Assembly: GCA_018831195.1 (NCBI GenBank)
Contig: JAHJDP010000118.1
Coordinates: 47,166-111,165 of the forward strand
Direction of reading: 5' to 3'
DNA from: Candidatus Eisenbacteria bacterium
GTDB lineage: Bacteria > Eisenbacteria > RBG-16-71-46 > CAIMUX01 > JAHJDP01
DNA: 64,000 nucleotides
Within the stretch, counting starts at the first letter, position 1, and every line of letters starts with the position of its first letter. Positions 17,966-27,487 of this stretch are shown here, in pieces. A program made the translations under genes and the position numbers. The notes under the pieces are model-generated. The model saw nothing but the letters and a program-made list of their open reading frames with translations, did not search any database and was not told where the DNA came from.

Positions 17966-20900
17966 ATGAGCAACCATCGAGGAGGATCTTCTCCCCAGCC
18001 TTCATTCAGCCGGACTTTCGTAATCCTGGCCGCATTGAGTTTGCTGGTGTTTTCAGGCACTGCAAATGCGGGAACAATAACGCGTTCCTACGATTTTGAA
18101 GCTCCCATTGTACAATCAATGGATGGCTTTCACAGGATCAGCATGGAGGGCGCTCAAAATTTCGGCGCTCCCGGCGAGCCAATCTTGCCGATGGCCGGTG
18201 TTCAACTTCTGCTGCCTCCCGGCGAGGTGATCACAAAAATTGAGGTTATTCCCGGGGCGTGGGTCGCTCTCAGCGGTTCTTATACAATCGAGCCGGGGCA
18301 GCGGCAGTATCCCCTTGCCTTCACCGGTCCCTACCAAAGAGACCTTCCCAATAATGATATTTATTCTTCCAGCTCGAGTTTTCCAGAACGGCTTCACGAT
18401 GCCCCATATGTTGGGCTCTACCGGGGATATCGGATCGCGACCTTTGCAATTCATCCGGTCAAATATATTCCCGCAGACGGATCCCTGTCATATATCCCGA
18501 GCTGCGAGGTCGTCATCACAACCGCGCCCGACGCCGACGCCTGGGCTGATACCGAGAGAATGATTCGCCACGATCCCGCTACACTGGCCCGGCTTCAAAG
18601 CCTTGTAGACAATCCCCTTGATGCCTCCGCATACGAATCCATTACCCGGTTTTTCTCCGGTGGACGGAATTTGGATCCGTCCTTGGCTTATAAATATATC
18701 ATCATCACCACGGAATCGTGGGATGAATATCTTGACCCGCTTGTCAATTTTGAAACTCAGCGCGGGCATAAAGCCGGCGTCTTCTTAAAATCATGGATCC
18801 TCGGCAATTATAACACTGGTGTCGACGATCAGGACGATATCCGCGACTTTATCATCGACGCCTATGCCACATGGGATGTCGATTATGTCCTGCTCGTTGG
18901 TGACGCCAGAGAAACAGCCGGCATTCCGCACCGCGGCCTCTATGCCGTTGGTTACGGCACACCGGATACCGATATCCCCGCGGATATGTACTATAGCTGT
19001 CTCGACGGAACCTGGAACAACGACGGTGACGGGTATTGGGGCGAAAGCGGCGAGGATGACCTGTATCCCGAGCTCGGCATCGGACGCGCTTGCGTGGATT
19101 CCCAGACCGAAATTGAAAACTTCATCACAAAGGTCATCCGGTACCAAGCCGAGCCGGTTGTCGCCGAATGCGATGAGGCGCTCATGGTCGGCGAACTGCT
19201 TTGGGATGATCCGACATGGGGCGGGGACTATAAAGACGAGATCAAGAACGGTGCCAGCACCCACGGCTATACAACAGTAGGATTCCCTCCCAGCATCAAT
19301 GTCGGTACGTTATACGATAAAAACGGCACCTGGAGCAGCAGCCAGCTGATTACTCTAATGGAATCAGGGATGAATATTGTCAATCATCTTGGGCACTGCA
19401 ATGTTCAGTACGCTCTCAAAATGACGAATACGGACATTCCTTCTTTTGATAATGATGGTGTCAATCATTCGTATAACTTTGTGTACAGCCAGGGCTGTTA
19501 CTGCGGGGCTTTTGATAACCGGGATCCGGACGGTTATTATATCGGTGACTGCTATGCAGAGCAGTTCCAAACGGATGATGACGGCGCTGCGGCTATTATC
19601 ATGAATTCCCGTTATGGCTGGGGGCAGCATTCCAGCACTGATGGCTCTTCCCAGTATTTCGACCGGCAGTTTTTTGATGCCATTTTCGGTGAGCAAATCT
19701 ATCCTCTGGCGGATGCGAATGACGATTCAAAAATGGACAATGTCTGGTCTATCAATTACGGCGCGAATCGGTGGTGTTGCTATGAGCTGAATGTCTTCGG
19801 CGACCCCGCCATGCATCTCTGGACGGCCGAACCGGGGCAGCTCGACGCGTCATATACCCCCGTTGTATACATCGGCCAAGGGGATATGGATGTTACGGTG
19901 ACGGCGCTCGGCGGCGGCGCAATATCAGGCGCCCGTGTTACCATCTACACCGCCGATTATTCTGTTTATGACACGGGGGTCACCAACACCTTTGGGACGG
20001 TTACGCTTCACCCCAATGCTGAAGCGCCGGCGGATCTTTATGTAAAAGCCACGGCTCATAACCGTCTCGACTTTAACGGAACGGCAAGCATTATTCCTCC
20101 GGCGGGACCTTATTTGGTCTTTGCCGGCAATTCGATAGAGGATGCAGGCGGAGACGATGACGGCGCAATGGATGCAGGTGAAACCGTTGGGCTGAACGTC
20201 CTTCTGGAAAACGTCGGTATTGACCCAACAACCGGCGTGACCGCTGAATTAACATCCGTCGACACAAATATCCAGATCCTCACACCCACTCAAGCTTACC
20301 CCGACATTCCTGTGGGTGGATCTGAAATGTGCAATAGTCCCTATCTCATTACGATCGCCGGCAATGCCGAGGATGGCCACATCGTCCCCTTTGCCCTTGC
20401 CGCAACGTCAAACGAAGGGCAGTGGGATGCCGCCTTCAATTTGAGCATTCAGGCGCCGGTTCTTTGCGCGTCGAACTATCTGCTGACGGATGCGGCTCCG
20501 AACGGCAATGAAGATGGCGGAATCGATCCTGGTGAGACCGTCGCTTTGATGTTCAGCGTCCTGAATACGGGACATTCCGCCGCCGCCGGGTTGACGGGCC
20601 TGCTTTCCTGCGGCAGCGCGGATGTCGTTATTCACGATGCCGCCGGCGAGTGCGATGAAGTCCCCATTAATGGCGCCGGTCTATTCGATACCTATGAGGT
20701 GGAATTTCTTGGATCGTGTCCTTCTCCGGGAGTGCTCGTATTCCTGCTCCAGATAACCAATGCCTACGGACTCGACACAACAATCGAGTTTGATTTGGAT
20801 GTCGGCCCCTGGTTCGATGATGCCGAAACGGATCGAGGTTGGACCATGGGCGCGGCCGGTGACAATGCAACGTCCGGATATTGGACCCGCGTCGACCCCA

Positions 20901-21664
20901 TCGGCACCGTATATGAAACCAGCATTGTCCAACCCGAGGACGATCACACACCCTCAGGGACAATGTGCTTTGTAACGGCCAATGGTTCTGTCGGCGGCGC
21001 TGCCGGTGAAGCCGATGTGGATGGCGGTATTACAACCCTGCTCACACCCGTCTTCGACCTTAGCGGTGCGACATCGGCGACACTTTCCTACTGGAGATGG
21101 TATACCAACGATCTCGGAAACAATCCGGGTGAGGATTACTGGACTGTGGATATTACCGCCGATGGGGATACCTGGGTCCATTTGGAGTACACGCAAGAGA
21201 GCGCCAACACCTGGACCCAGTTCACATTTAACCTCGGTGACTATGTCGATTTCACCAGCCAGACGCAGATCCGCTTTATCGCCGCCGATGCGTCGCCCGG
21301 TTCACTGGTCGAGGCGGCCGTGGACGACTTTTCGCTGGATATCGTTCGCGGGGATGTCTCCGGGGCGCCGGCTGTAGCCGATCATCTTGAATTTGGAATT
21401 GTCTCCTGCAGCCCAAACCCCTTCAATCCGCAGACATCGATCGCCTTCCGGCTTGAACAGAAGTCGCCCGTAAGGCTGAGCATTTTCGACGTCTCGGGTC
21501 GCAGGGTCCGGTCGCTGGTGCATGGCCCGGTTGCCGCGGGGAATCATATGGTTGTCTTCGATGGAACCGATTCGAGGGGTCATGCGGTCTCGTCAGGAAT
21601 TTACTTCTTGAAACTTGAGACTCCCAACATCGTTCAAGTGAAGAGATTGACACTGATCAGGTAA
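17966..21664 (+). CDS. Gingipain-like C25 cysteine peptidase with FlgD-like sorting domain
   Basis: This 1232-residue secreted protease begins with a signal peptide (core FVILAALSLLVFSGTANA) and a propeptide-like domain. A C25 (gingipain) catalytic domain follows. The likely catalytic His is His477 in NHLGHC and the nucleophile is Cys511 in SQGCYCGAFD; a second Cys two residues on may compete for that role. Two beta-sandwich modules with DAGETV- and DPGETV-type calcium-binding openings come next, then a MAM/lectin-like domain (about 985-1140). The final 80 residues form a FlgD-like Ig domain (SPNPFNPQTSIAF ... SSGIYFLKL), the type used as a surface-sorting tail in FCB bacteria. AAGGAG precedes the ATG, and an intrinsic terminator follows the stop. 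Confidence 0.92.
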   Translation: MSNHRGGSSPQPSFSRTFVILAALSLLVFSGTANAGTITRSYDFEAPIVQSMDGFHRISMEGAQNFGAPGEPILPMAGVQLLLPPGEVITKIEVIPGAWVALSGSYTIEPGQRQYPLAFTGPYQRDLPNNDIYSSSSSFPERLHDAPYVGLYRGYRIATFAIHPVKYIPADGSLSYIPSCEVVITTAPDADAWADTERMIRHDPATLARLQSLVDNPLDASAYESITRFFSGGRNLDPSLAYKYIIITTESWDEYLDPLVNFETQRGHKAGVFLKSWILGNYNTGVDDQDDIRDFIIDAYATWDVDYVLLVGDARETAGIPHRGLYAVGYGTPDTDIPADMYYSCLDGTWNNDGDGYWGESGEDDLYPELGIGRACVDSQTEIENFITKVIRYQAEPVVAECDEALMVGELLWDDPTWGGDYKDEIKNGASTHGYTTVGFPPSINVGTLYDKNGTWSSSQLITLMESGMNIVNHLGHCNVQYALKMTNTDIPSFDNDGVNHSYNFVYSQGCYCGAFDNRDPDGYYIGDCYAEQFQTDDDGAAAIIMNSRYGWGQHSSTDGSSQYFDRQFFDAIFGEQIYPLADANDDSKMDNVWSINYGANRWCCYELNVFGDPAMHLWTAEPGQLDASYTPVVYIGQGDMDVTVTALGGGAISGARVTIYTADYSVYDTGVTNTFGTVTLHPNAEAPADLYVKATAHNRLDFNGTASIIPPAGPYLVFAGNSIEDAGGDDDGAMDAGETVGLNVLLENVGIDPTTGVTAELTSVDTNIQILTPTQAYPDIPVGGSEMCNSPYLITIAGNAEDGHIVPFALAATSNEGQWDAAFNLSIQAPVLCASNYLLTDAAPNGNEDGGIDPGETVALMFSVLNTGHSAAAGLTGLLSCGSADVVIHDAAGECDEVPINGAGLFDTYEVEFLGSCPSPGVLVFLLQITNAYGLDTTIEFDLDVGPWFDDAETDRGWTMGAAGDNATSGYWTRVDPIGTVYETSIVQPEDDHTPSGTMCFVTANGSVGGAAGEADVDGGITTLLTPVFDLSGATSATLSYWRWYTNDLGNNPGEDYWTVDITADGDTWVHLEYTQESANTWTQFTFNLGDYVDFTSQTQIRFIAADASPGSLVEAAVDDFSLDIVRGDVSGAPAVADHLEFGIVSCSPNPFNPQTSIAFRLEQKSPVRLSIFDVSGRRVRSLVHGPVAAGNHMVVFDGTDSRGHAVSSGIYFLKLETPNIVQVKRLTLIR

Positions 21665-21687
21665 TGATTCTCAAATCCAACCCAAAG

Positions 21688-21724
21688 AAACGCGTCCGGG
21701 ACTCTGATTCCGGACGCGTTTTTT
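21688..21724 (+). terminator. Intrinsic terminator after the C25 peptidase gene
   Basis: A perfect nine-base-pair GC stem, CGCGTCCGG (21691-21699) with CCGGACGCG (21710-21718), is extended by AAA/TTT pairing. A run of six T residues follows directly. It lies 24 bases after the stop. Confidence 0.92.
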
Positions 21725-21820
21725 AATAGTTAACGAATCGTTTTGTTGGTCATTTGGTCGCATCGATTGATCCTTGAATCTCCTTTCCTCTGATGTATCC
21801 TATTCATAAAGGAGGTCCAT

Positions 21821-22978
21821 GTGATACAAAGCGCGCAGGGCACTTTGGCCGTTCTTGTCGGCATTGTTGCATTCTTCTTTTTTCTGGAAAAGCGATTTCG
21901 TTGGAGAATCTTTCAGTTCCTGCCCCCCTTGATTTGGATTTATACAATTCCTGTCGTATTGAGCAACACCAACATTATCTCAAAGTCCGGGCCCATTTAT
22001 GGCGGCCTCAAGGCAAACGCCCTGCCCATATTTATAACCCTCATGTTGTTGGATGTTGATTTTGTCGCCGTGGTGCGTGTCATCGGACGAGGCATTCTTG
22101 TCATGCTGATGGGTACGATCGGCGTCGTCATCGGCGCTCCGATCGCTTACTCCCTATTCCGCAATCAACTCGGCCCGGAGGGTTGGAAGGGTTTCGGCGC
22201 ACTTGCTGGCAGCTGGATCGGCGGGACGGGAAATATGGCCGCGGTCGCCGGGGCCATCGGGACACCACCCGCTGAAATGGGCCTGGCCGTTCTTGCTGAC
22301 AATCTCGTTTATATTGTATGGCTTCCCCTGCTCCTGACCAGCCGCGCGTGGGCCGGCGCTTTTCAGCGCTTTTCTAAAGCGGATCCGGATCGCGTCGCGA
22401 AAATGGAGGCCGCTGTTTCGAAAATGGCGGCAAAGAGCAAGGAGGTCGAGATGCACCATATCGTTTATCTCGTTCTTCTGGGGCTCACCGTCGCTGCTGT
22501 TTCGTCCTTCATCTCACCCCGGCTACCTGAGTTGGGCAGCGTGTTGAATTCCGGATCGTGGAAAGTCGTCATCTTCACAACGCTCGGGATTCTACTTTCT
22601 CTCACGCCGGCCCGGCGAATTCCGGGAAGCCAGCCGCTGGCGATGGCCATTGTCTATGTCTTTGTCGCATCGATGGGCGCACAGGCGGATCTGGCCGGCC
22701 TCGCCCGCGCTCATTGGTTTGTTGCGGCCGCCTTTGTGTGGATCACAATCCACGGGCTATTTTGCCTCCTTGGCGCTCTTCTTTTCCGAGTCGACATCCA
22801 TACCGCTGCGATTGCCTCAGCGGCAAATATCGGCGGCGCGGCATCGGCCCCTATCGTCGCCTCCTATCACCGGGAGACTCTTATTCCTGTCGCCGTGCTT
22901 ATGGCGCTGGTCGGCTACGCCCTCGGCAACTACTTGGGGCTGGTAACGGCTCAGTTGTGTTCCTGGGTTGCAGGATAG
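21821..22978 (+). CDS. DUF819-family membrane protein
   Basis: The 385-residue product has about ten to eleven hydrophobic helices and matches the DUF819 (YjcL-like) pattern. Typical features are the early PPLIWIYTIPVVLSN segment, the Gly-rich GSWIGGTGNMAAVAGA loop and the C-terminal NIGGAASAPIVASYH helix. The start is GTG at 21821 with GGAGG five bases upstream. The family is thought to transport small molecules by a two-repeat fold like those of glutamate or citrate carriers, but no substrate is established. It stands between a terminator upstream and the MATE gene downstream. Confidence 0.88.
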   Translation: MIQSAQGTLAVLVGIVAFFFFLEKRFRWRIFQFLPPLIWIYTIPVVLSNTNIISKSGPIYGGLKANALPIFITLMLLDVDFVAVVRVIGRGILVMLMGTIGVVIGAPIAYSLFRNQLGPEGWKGFGALAGSWIGGTGNMAAVAGAIGTPPAEMGLAVLADNLVYIVWLPLLLTSRAWAGAFQRFSKADPDRVAKMEAAVSKMAAKSKEVEMHHIVYLVLLGLTVAAVSSFISPRLPELGSVLNSGSWKVVIFTTLGILLSLTPARRIPGSQPLAMAIVYVFVASMGAQADLAGLARAHWFVAAAFVWITIHGLFCLLGALLFRVDIHTAAIASAANIGGAASAPIVASYHRETLIPVAVLMALVGYALGNYLGLVTAQLCSWVAG

Positions 22979-23174
22979 AGGAATGTAAGCGTTAATGGCA
23001 AGGTTGCCCGGGCAGTATTTGATCTGCCCTCGAAACCTTCCGCCGGGATAAGAGTTTATTGAACTTGTGGCGACGGCCCTGCTGGCAGATATTGGGTTTT
23101 CTCCTCTCATATGCTAGCATTTGAGCTTCCTGGGTTGTCTCCAACCGACGCATAACTTTTAGGAGTCCCGGCTC

Positions 23175-24608
23175 ATGCAGCCCATTATAGGCGGATTGGA
23201 TTTCACTCAAGGTTCGCTGACAAAGAAGCTGCTCATGATGGGCTGGCCGGTAACGCTTTCGTTTCTTCTGCAAACCATGCACAATCTTGCCGACGCTTTC
23301 TGGCTTGGAAAACTCGGGAAGACCGCTCTGGTGGCTCCGACCATTACAATGAATATCTTCTTTATCGCCCTTTCCCTGGCGATGGGGCTTGGCATGGGGG
23401 GCAGTACACTCGTCGCGCAGTACAAGGGCGCCGGCAGGCTGGCCGAGATGCGGCGCGCCGGAGGGCAGTCCCTGGTTCTTCTTGTTATCGCGGGCATTCT
23501 ACTTTCTGTCCTTATATTTTCGATCGCCGCGCCTATTCTAAGACTCCTTCAAACACCTTCTGATGCCTTCCAGCAAACATTGGATTATATGCGCTTGATA
23601 CTCGTGGGCATTCCTTTTATGTTTATCTATTTTGTCTATCAAGGAATCTCAGCCGGTATCGGCGATACGATCAGCCCCCTTCGCGTCAATGCGACGACTG
23701 TTTTGCTCAATGTCGTTCTGGATCCATTTCTCATCTTTGGTATCGGGCCATTCCCACAGATGGGCGTTGTCGGAGCCGCCTTGGCTACTTGTCTCGCCCA
23801 AGCCGTTGCCGCCGGCCTCTGTCTTCACAGGCTTTTCCGCGGGCGACAGGGTTTTCACCTCCGTCGCAGCGATCTTCGTTGGAATCGAACCATGACCGGC
23901 CGTATTCTCAAGATCGGCGTCCCCGTCTCGCTGGGACAGGTCGGAAGCGCGCTCGGCTTCACCCTGCTGCTCGGCATTGTCAATACGTTTGGTTCCGCCG
24001 TGACCGCCGCCTTTGGAATCGGTCATAGAATCATCCATGTCGCTTTGGCGCCCGCCATCGGCCTATCTCAATCCTGTGCAACCTCTGTTGGACAGAACCT
24101 CGGCGCCAACCAGGTCCGGCGCGCCACCCGCTCTGTTTATACAAGCGCTCTTATGCTCGGTGTTGTTCTTCTGCCGGCCACCTCGCTGACATTTTTCTTC
24201 GGTGACTTTATCTCGCGGTTGTTTGTTTCGGACCCGGAAGTTGTTCAATACGGCCGCGACCTGTTCCGTATCACCTCGTTTTCTGTCTTTGTCTTTGGAT
24301 TTATTACGATTCTGATGGGGGCTTTTCGCGGCGCCGGCCATACTGTCCCGTTTATGATTCTGAATATGGGCCGCCTTTGGCTCGTAAGAGTTCCCGGCGC
24401 CTATCTCCTTGCGAAAGTACTTCAGTTGGGGCCCCTCGGTCTCTGGTGGGCCATGTTTTTGTCTAACATGCTGACCGCCATCGCCGGAACAATTTGGTTT
24501 TCTTTGGGCACATGGAAAAAAGCGGTTATTGATAGCAGGCCCGCGGACGATCTCTCAGAAAACCCACTTGATGATGACACCAAAAGTGAGGTGGATGCGC
24601 GCGGATAA
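23175..24608 (+). CDS. MATE-family multidrug/cation efflux transporter
   Basis: The 477-residue inner-membrane protein has twelve hydrophobic helices in two bundles. MATE signatures are present: LTKKLLMMGWPVTLSFLLQTMHNLADAFWLG at the first helix, and LRVNATTVLLNVVLDPFLIFG in helix 5-6. Family members export drugs and metabolites in exchange for sodium or protons. AGGAG precedes the ATG with a slightly long spacer. The hydrophilic C-terminal tail of about 30 residues is acidic. The substrate is unknown. Confidence 0.92.
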   Translation: MQPIIGGLDFTQGSLTKKLLMMGWPVTLSFLLQTMHNLADAFWLGKLGKTALVAPTITMNIFFIALSLAMGLGMGGSTLVAQYKGAGRLAEMRRAGGQSLVLLVIAGILLSVLIFSIAAPILRLLQTPSDAFQQTLDYMRLILVGIPFMFIYFVYQGISAGIGDTISPLRVNATTVLLNVVLDPFLIFGIGPFPQMGVVGAALATCLAQAVAAGLCLHRLFRGRQGFHLRRSDLRWNRTMTGRILKIGVPVSLGQVGSALGFTLLLGIVNTFGSAVTAAFGIGHRIIHVALAPAIGLSQSCATSVGQNLGANQVRRATRSVYTSALMLGVVLLPATSLTFFFGDFISRLFVSDPEVVQYGRDLFRITSFSVFVFGFITILMGAFRGAGHTVPFMILNMGRLWLVRVPGAYLLAKVLQLGPLGLWWAMFLSNMLTAIAGTIWFSLGTWKKAVIDSRPADDLSENPLDDDTKSEVDARG

Positions 24609-24620
24609 AAAAGAGGAAAA

Positions 24621-24764
24621 ATGAAAAAACCCCACACCCCTCATGACACCATCGTCACCAAGGAATCATACCGCCGACATCCGCGAGAACACGAGCAACC
24701 GCTGTTCGGCCCCGGGACACACCCGGCCGGTGCTTGGACTGGAAAGAGACGGGCGCTTGTTTAG
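24621..24764 (+). CDS. Possible small protein (47 residues)
   Basis: A short reading frame starts at an ATG with GAGG five bases upstream, 12 bases after the MATE stop. It encodes a His-, Pro- and Arg-rich 47-residue peptide beginning MKKPHTPHDTIVTKES. The ribosome binding site and the close placement after the MATE gene support expression. No family is recognised and the frame could be chance. Confidence 0.3.
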   Translation: MKKPHTPHDTIVTKESYRRHPREHEQPLFGPGTHPAGAWTGKRRALV

Positions 24765-24776
24765 CCTAACTAACGG

Positions 24777-24998
24777 CTATTCATCATCGTCGAAGCCATG
24801 TCCGCGGCTTCTCATCCGATTTCGCGACCTCTCTTTTTCGCGGCGCTCCCTTTTCCAAGACGCCTTTTGACGAGCCCGGAACCTCTCCAGTGCTTCCTCT
24901 TCATCCTCGTCTTCATCTTCTAGGAGATCGTCCAGGTCGTCCTCGTCACGCCAATCCTCTGGCTGAGGATCGCGTTCTGTCTTCATCTCTTCACCCAT
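24777..24998 (-). CDS. Small highly charged protein of unknown function
   Basis: The 73-residue product is sharply bipolar. Residues 9-38 are acidic (EDWRDEDDLDDLLEDEDEDEEEALE), followed by a basic helix (ARQKASWKRERREKERSRNR) and a DDDE end. It has no membrane or export signal and would probably be disordered or a single charged helix. The start is uncertain: the ATG at 24998 lacks a good ribosome binding site and the ATG at 24986 is an alternative. It stands alone and converges on the MATE gene. Biased composition can keep a frame open by chance, so confidence is moderate. Confidence 0.5.
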   Translation of the reverse strand: MGEEMKTERDPQPEDWRDEDDLDDLLEDEDEDEEEALERFRARQKASWKRERREKERSRNRMRSRGHGFDDDE

Positions 24999-25301
24999 TT
25001 GTATCTCTGTACTTGTCTCAGGTTAATCCCGCAATTTTCAATCTGGATGCACTAACGGCACCTCGCCATAATTATCGGATGTTTTGGGGATTCTTGACAA
25101 GACTTTGTCTATAAAATTTCTTTAAGAATCTGCCCCCTCTCTTCTATGCGGCGGCGGACACCCCCCGCCCATAGAGGAAAAGACGCATTTGCCATTCCCA
25201 TATGTGTATTCTATTATAAGTATTTTTAATATTGGATCGGGAATCAGAGCCTGCTAACCGAAGGTTTTATAGGGGGTCTCCGGCTGAATATCAGCGGGTG
25301 T
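24999..25301. other. Intergenic stretch, AT-richer, nothing recognised
   Basis: This 303-base gap separates the end of the ABC permease gene from the small acidic gene. It is AT-richer than its surroundings and includes TTGACA close to TATAAA (about 25094-25114), but these are too near each other to form a standard promoter. I see no gene. Confidence 0.5.
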
Positions 25302-26378
25302 TCATCGCCTTCTATTACAGAGATAGGCAAGAAAAGGCGCCCCAAAAATCGCCGTCAGCGCGCCGATCGGAAGCTCGGTCGGCGCCCAGAGTGTCCTTGC
25401 GGCGAGATCCGCCGTGAGAAGCAATATCGCCCCAAAAATGAAAGAGAGCGGCAAGACGCGGCGATGATCTGATCCGACAACAAAGCGCGCGACATGCGGC
25501 ATCATGAGACCGAGGAACCCGATGATTCCGGCGACAGCAACAGCCGATGTCGCAAGGAGCGTTGCACAAATCAGAACTATATTCCTGGAGCGCTTCACGG
25601 AAACCCCGAGAGAATGGGCAATTTCATCCCCCCACGCCAGCGCATTTAAATCCCGCGCCAGCAAGAAGGCCGGTATCGACCCGGCGAGGAAAAATGGCAG
25701 CACCCAGCTCACATGCAGCCACCGCGCCGATGACAGGGATCCGAGCAACCAGAAAAGAATCGATTGCAGAGATTCTTGGCTGGTTATCATCATAAGGCTT
25801 GCGGCCGCTGACAAGACCGACCCGACGGCTATCCCGGTCAATAGTAAACTCTCGACACGGGCGGCGCCCGTTCGATTGTTTAACAAGCCCACAAGCATGA
25901 CCACAGCCAATCCGCCGACAAAGGCGCAAAGGGGAACCGCTGAGATTCCGGCAAATGAAATGTTCAACCCAAAAACAATCGCCGCGACGGCGCCGAATGC
26001 GGCGCCCGAAGAAACACCGACAACAAAGGGGCCGGCCAAGGCGTTGCGGAAATAGGCTTGCATCAATGCTCCGGCCAGCGACAATGCCCCGCCGACAAGG
26101 ATCGCCAAAATTATTCTTGGGAGGCGGATATCCCAAATGATCGAAATCTCAGGACCGCTGGGTGTCCCATTCGAAAGGGGTCGCAGGAGCGGCACCTTCC
26201 ACAATATGACACGGAGAGCGCCGTCAAGCCCCAGCGAGGTGCTGCCGACCCCGAGAGAGAGGGTCGCCAGAAGAAGAAGGAGAGCGCAGGCGGTTAGAAA
26301 ACCGGCGTTAAACCGCCGCCGATTGAGTTTTTCATCCTGACTCTGCGCTTCGCTCATTTGTGATCTCTTCAGAACCAT
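25302..26378 (-). CDS. ABC transporter permease, FecCD/BtuC family
   Basis: The 358-residue inner-membrane protein has about ten helices and FecCD signatures, such as WDIRLPRIILAILVGGALSLAGALMQAYFRNALAGPFVVGVSSGA and GIIGFLGLMMPHVARFVVGSDHR. It would form a homodimeric channel for vitamin B12, haem or ferric siderophores. It is the third gene of a minus-strand set after the ATPase and the binding protein, 38 bases downstream of the latter. The start may be the ATG at 26378 or the one seven codons on. Confidence 0.94.
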   Translation of the reverse strand: MVLKRSQMSEAQSQDEKLNRRRFNAGFLTACALLLLLATLSLGVGSTSLGLDGALRVILWKVPLLRPLSNGTPSGPEISIIWDIRLPRIILAILVGGALSLAGALMQAYFRNALAGPFVVGVSSGAAFGAVAAIVFGLNISFAGISAVPLCAFVGGLAVVMLVGLLNNRTGAARVESLLLTGIAVGSVLSAAASLMMITSQESLQSILFWLLGSLSSARWLHVSWVLPFFLAGSIPAFLLARDLNALAWGDEIAHSLGVSVKRSRNIVLICATLLATSAVAVAGIIGFLGLMMPHVARFVVGSDHRRVLPLSFIFGAILLLTADLAARTLWAPTELPIGALTAIFGAPFLAYLCNRRR

Positions 26379-26416
26379 TGCCGTGTTCTACCCGGATTAA
26401 TCTTTTGCCTCACCTG

Positions 26417-27487
26417 CTAATGCCCGCCGTTCGGATTCGTTTTGTCGCGCGAAAATTCAGCTGGATGAAAACATCGTGCGGCATTCTCGGCCGCGAGAAC
26501 AATCCGCGGACCGGGTCTCATCAGAACATTCTCTTCAATCAAACAGACTTGCTGTATCATCCCCAGCTCCGTATCTTTCCAGCCCGGGCTCTCGGCGAGC
26601 AGGTGCATGATCCGCCGGCGCTCGGCATCTTTCTGTCCCGCGGGATAGACTCCGAGAAGGATCTGCGGGTTTTGGGCGATGACGCTTTCTAATGTATAAA
26701 TACACCATGGTGTCGGCGCATCATCGGCAATATTCGCACCCCCGGCGATTCGAATAATATCGTCTATGGTTGATCCAGGACCCGCCGTCCAGAGAGGCGG
26801 CTCGATCGACCCATAATAGACCCGAGGTTTTTTTTCTTGAGGCAGGGCGCCGAATCGTTTTTCGAGAACCGCCAGCCGTGCCTTGAGATCCGCGGCAAGA
26901 GCGTCCGCCTCGCCGGCCCGTCCGGCGGCATAGCCCACTCTTTTCATGGCCTCAACAAGATCCTGAAGGGGTCCATTGGGATCCATCGCATAAAGCGGGA
27001 TATTGAGCTGGCGCAGGGATTCAATAAAGGTTCTTGGATTGCCTCGCGTGACAAAAACCAAATCCGGCTCAGCGCTCAGAATCGCCTCGAGGCTGGGGTC
27101 GACGATGCCGCCCACATTATATATTGTCAGCGCCTCCGGGGGTTCGTCACAAAATCTCGTTACCCCGACAATCTTCTGATCTCCTGGGAGGGGGCCCAAG
27201 GACGAGCCGCTGCGGGAACTCGAGCCGGCCGTCTCGCCGCTCACGCCCAAGGCAAAGAGCAGCTCCGTGATATTTGGAGACAGGCTGACGATTCGTTGCG
27301 GCCGCGTTTCCCACCTTAGGGTGTCGCCGAGATCGTCGACGAATGTTTTTATTTTGCCCGTGGCTGCCTGCCCGGCCTCGTCCGGGTTCTCCCCGGCACG
27401 CGCGGTGTTAATCGTGTTTGGCCATAGAATGGCAAGCATCAGCAGGAACAAGCATTGAACGGCCGCTCTAGCGATCATCCGCCTCAT
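26417..27487 (-). CDS. ABC transporter substrate-binding protein, BtuF-like
   Basis: The protein has an N-terminal signal segment (about residues 4-25, ending ARAGENPDEAG) and one periplasmic-binding-protein type III domain. QRIVSLSPNITELLFALG, GVTRFCDEPPEA and the VGGIVDPSLEAILSAEPDLVFV stretch resemble BtuF, the vitamin B12 carrier. Siderophore- or haem-binding proteins of the same fold cannot be ruled out. The start lies at the end of the ATPase gene, at 27487 or the ATG three codons on, overlapping it by some 10-20 bases and implying translational coupling. The C-terminal tail is short and polar. Confidence 0.9.
   Translation of the reverse strand: MRRMIARAAVQCLFLLMLAILWPNTINTARAGENPDEAGQAATGKIKTFVDDLGDTLRWETRPQRIVSLSPNITELLFALGVSGETAGSSSRSGSSLGPLPGDQKIVGVTRFCDEPPEALTIYNVGGIVDPSLEAILSAEPDLVFVTRGNPRTFIESLRQLNIPLYAMDPNGPLQDLVEAMKRVGYAAGRAGEADALAADLKARLAVLEKRFGALPQEKKPRVYYGSIEPPLWTAGPGSTIDDIIRIAGGANIADDAPTPWCIYTLESVIAQNPQILLGVYPAGQKDAERRRIMHLLAESPGWKDTELGMIQQVCLIEENVLMRPGPRIVLAAENAARCFHPAEFSRDKTNPNGGH

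Noticed and set aside
22990..23033. Hairpin between the DUF819 and MATE genes
   Set aside because: Stems AAGGTT/AACCTT and GGGCAG/CTGCCC can pair, but there is no T-run, so I do not call it a terminator.
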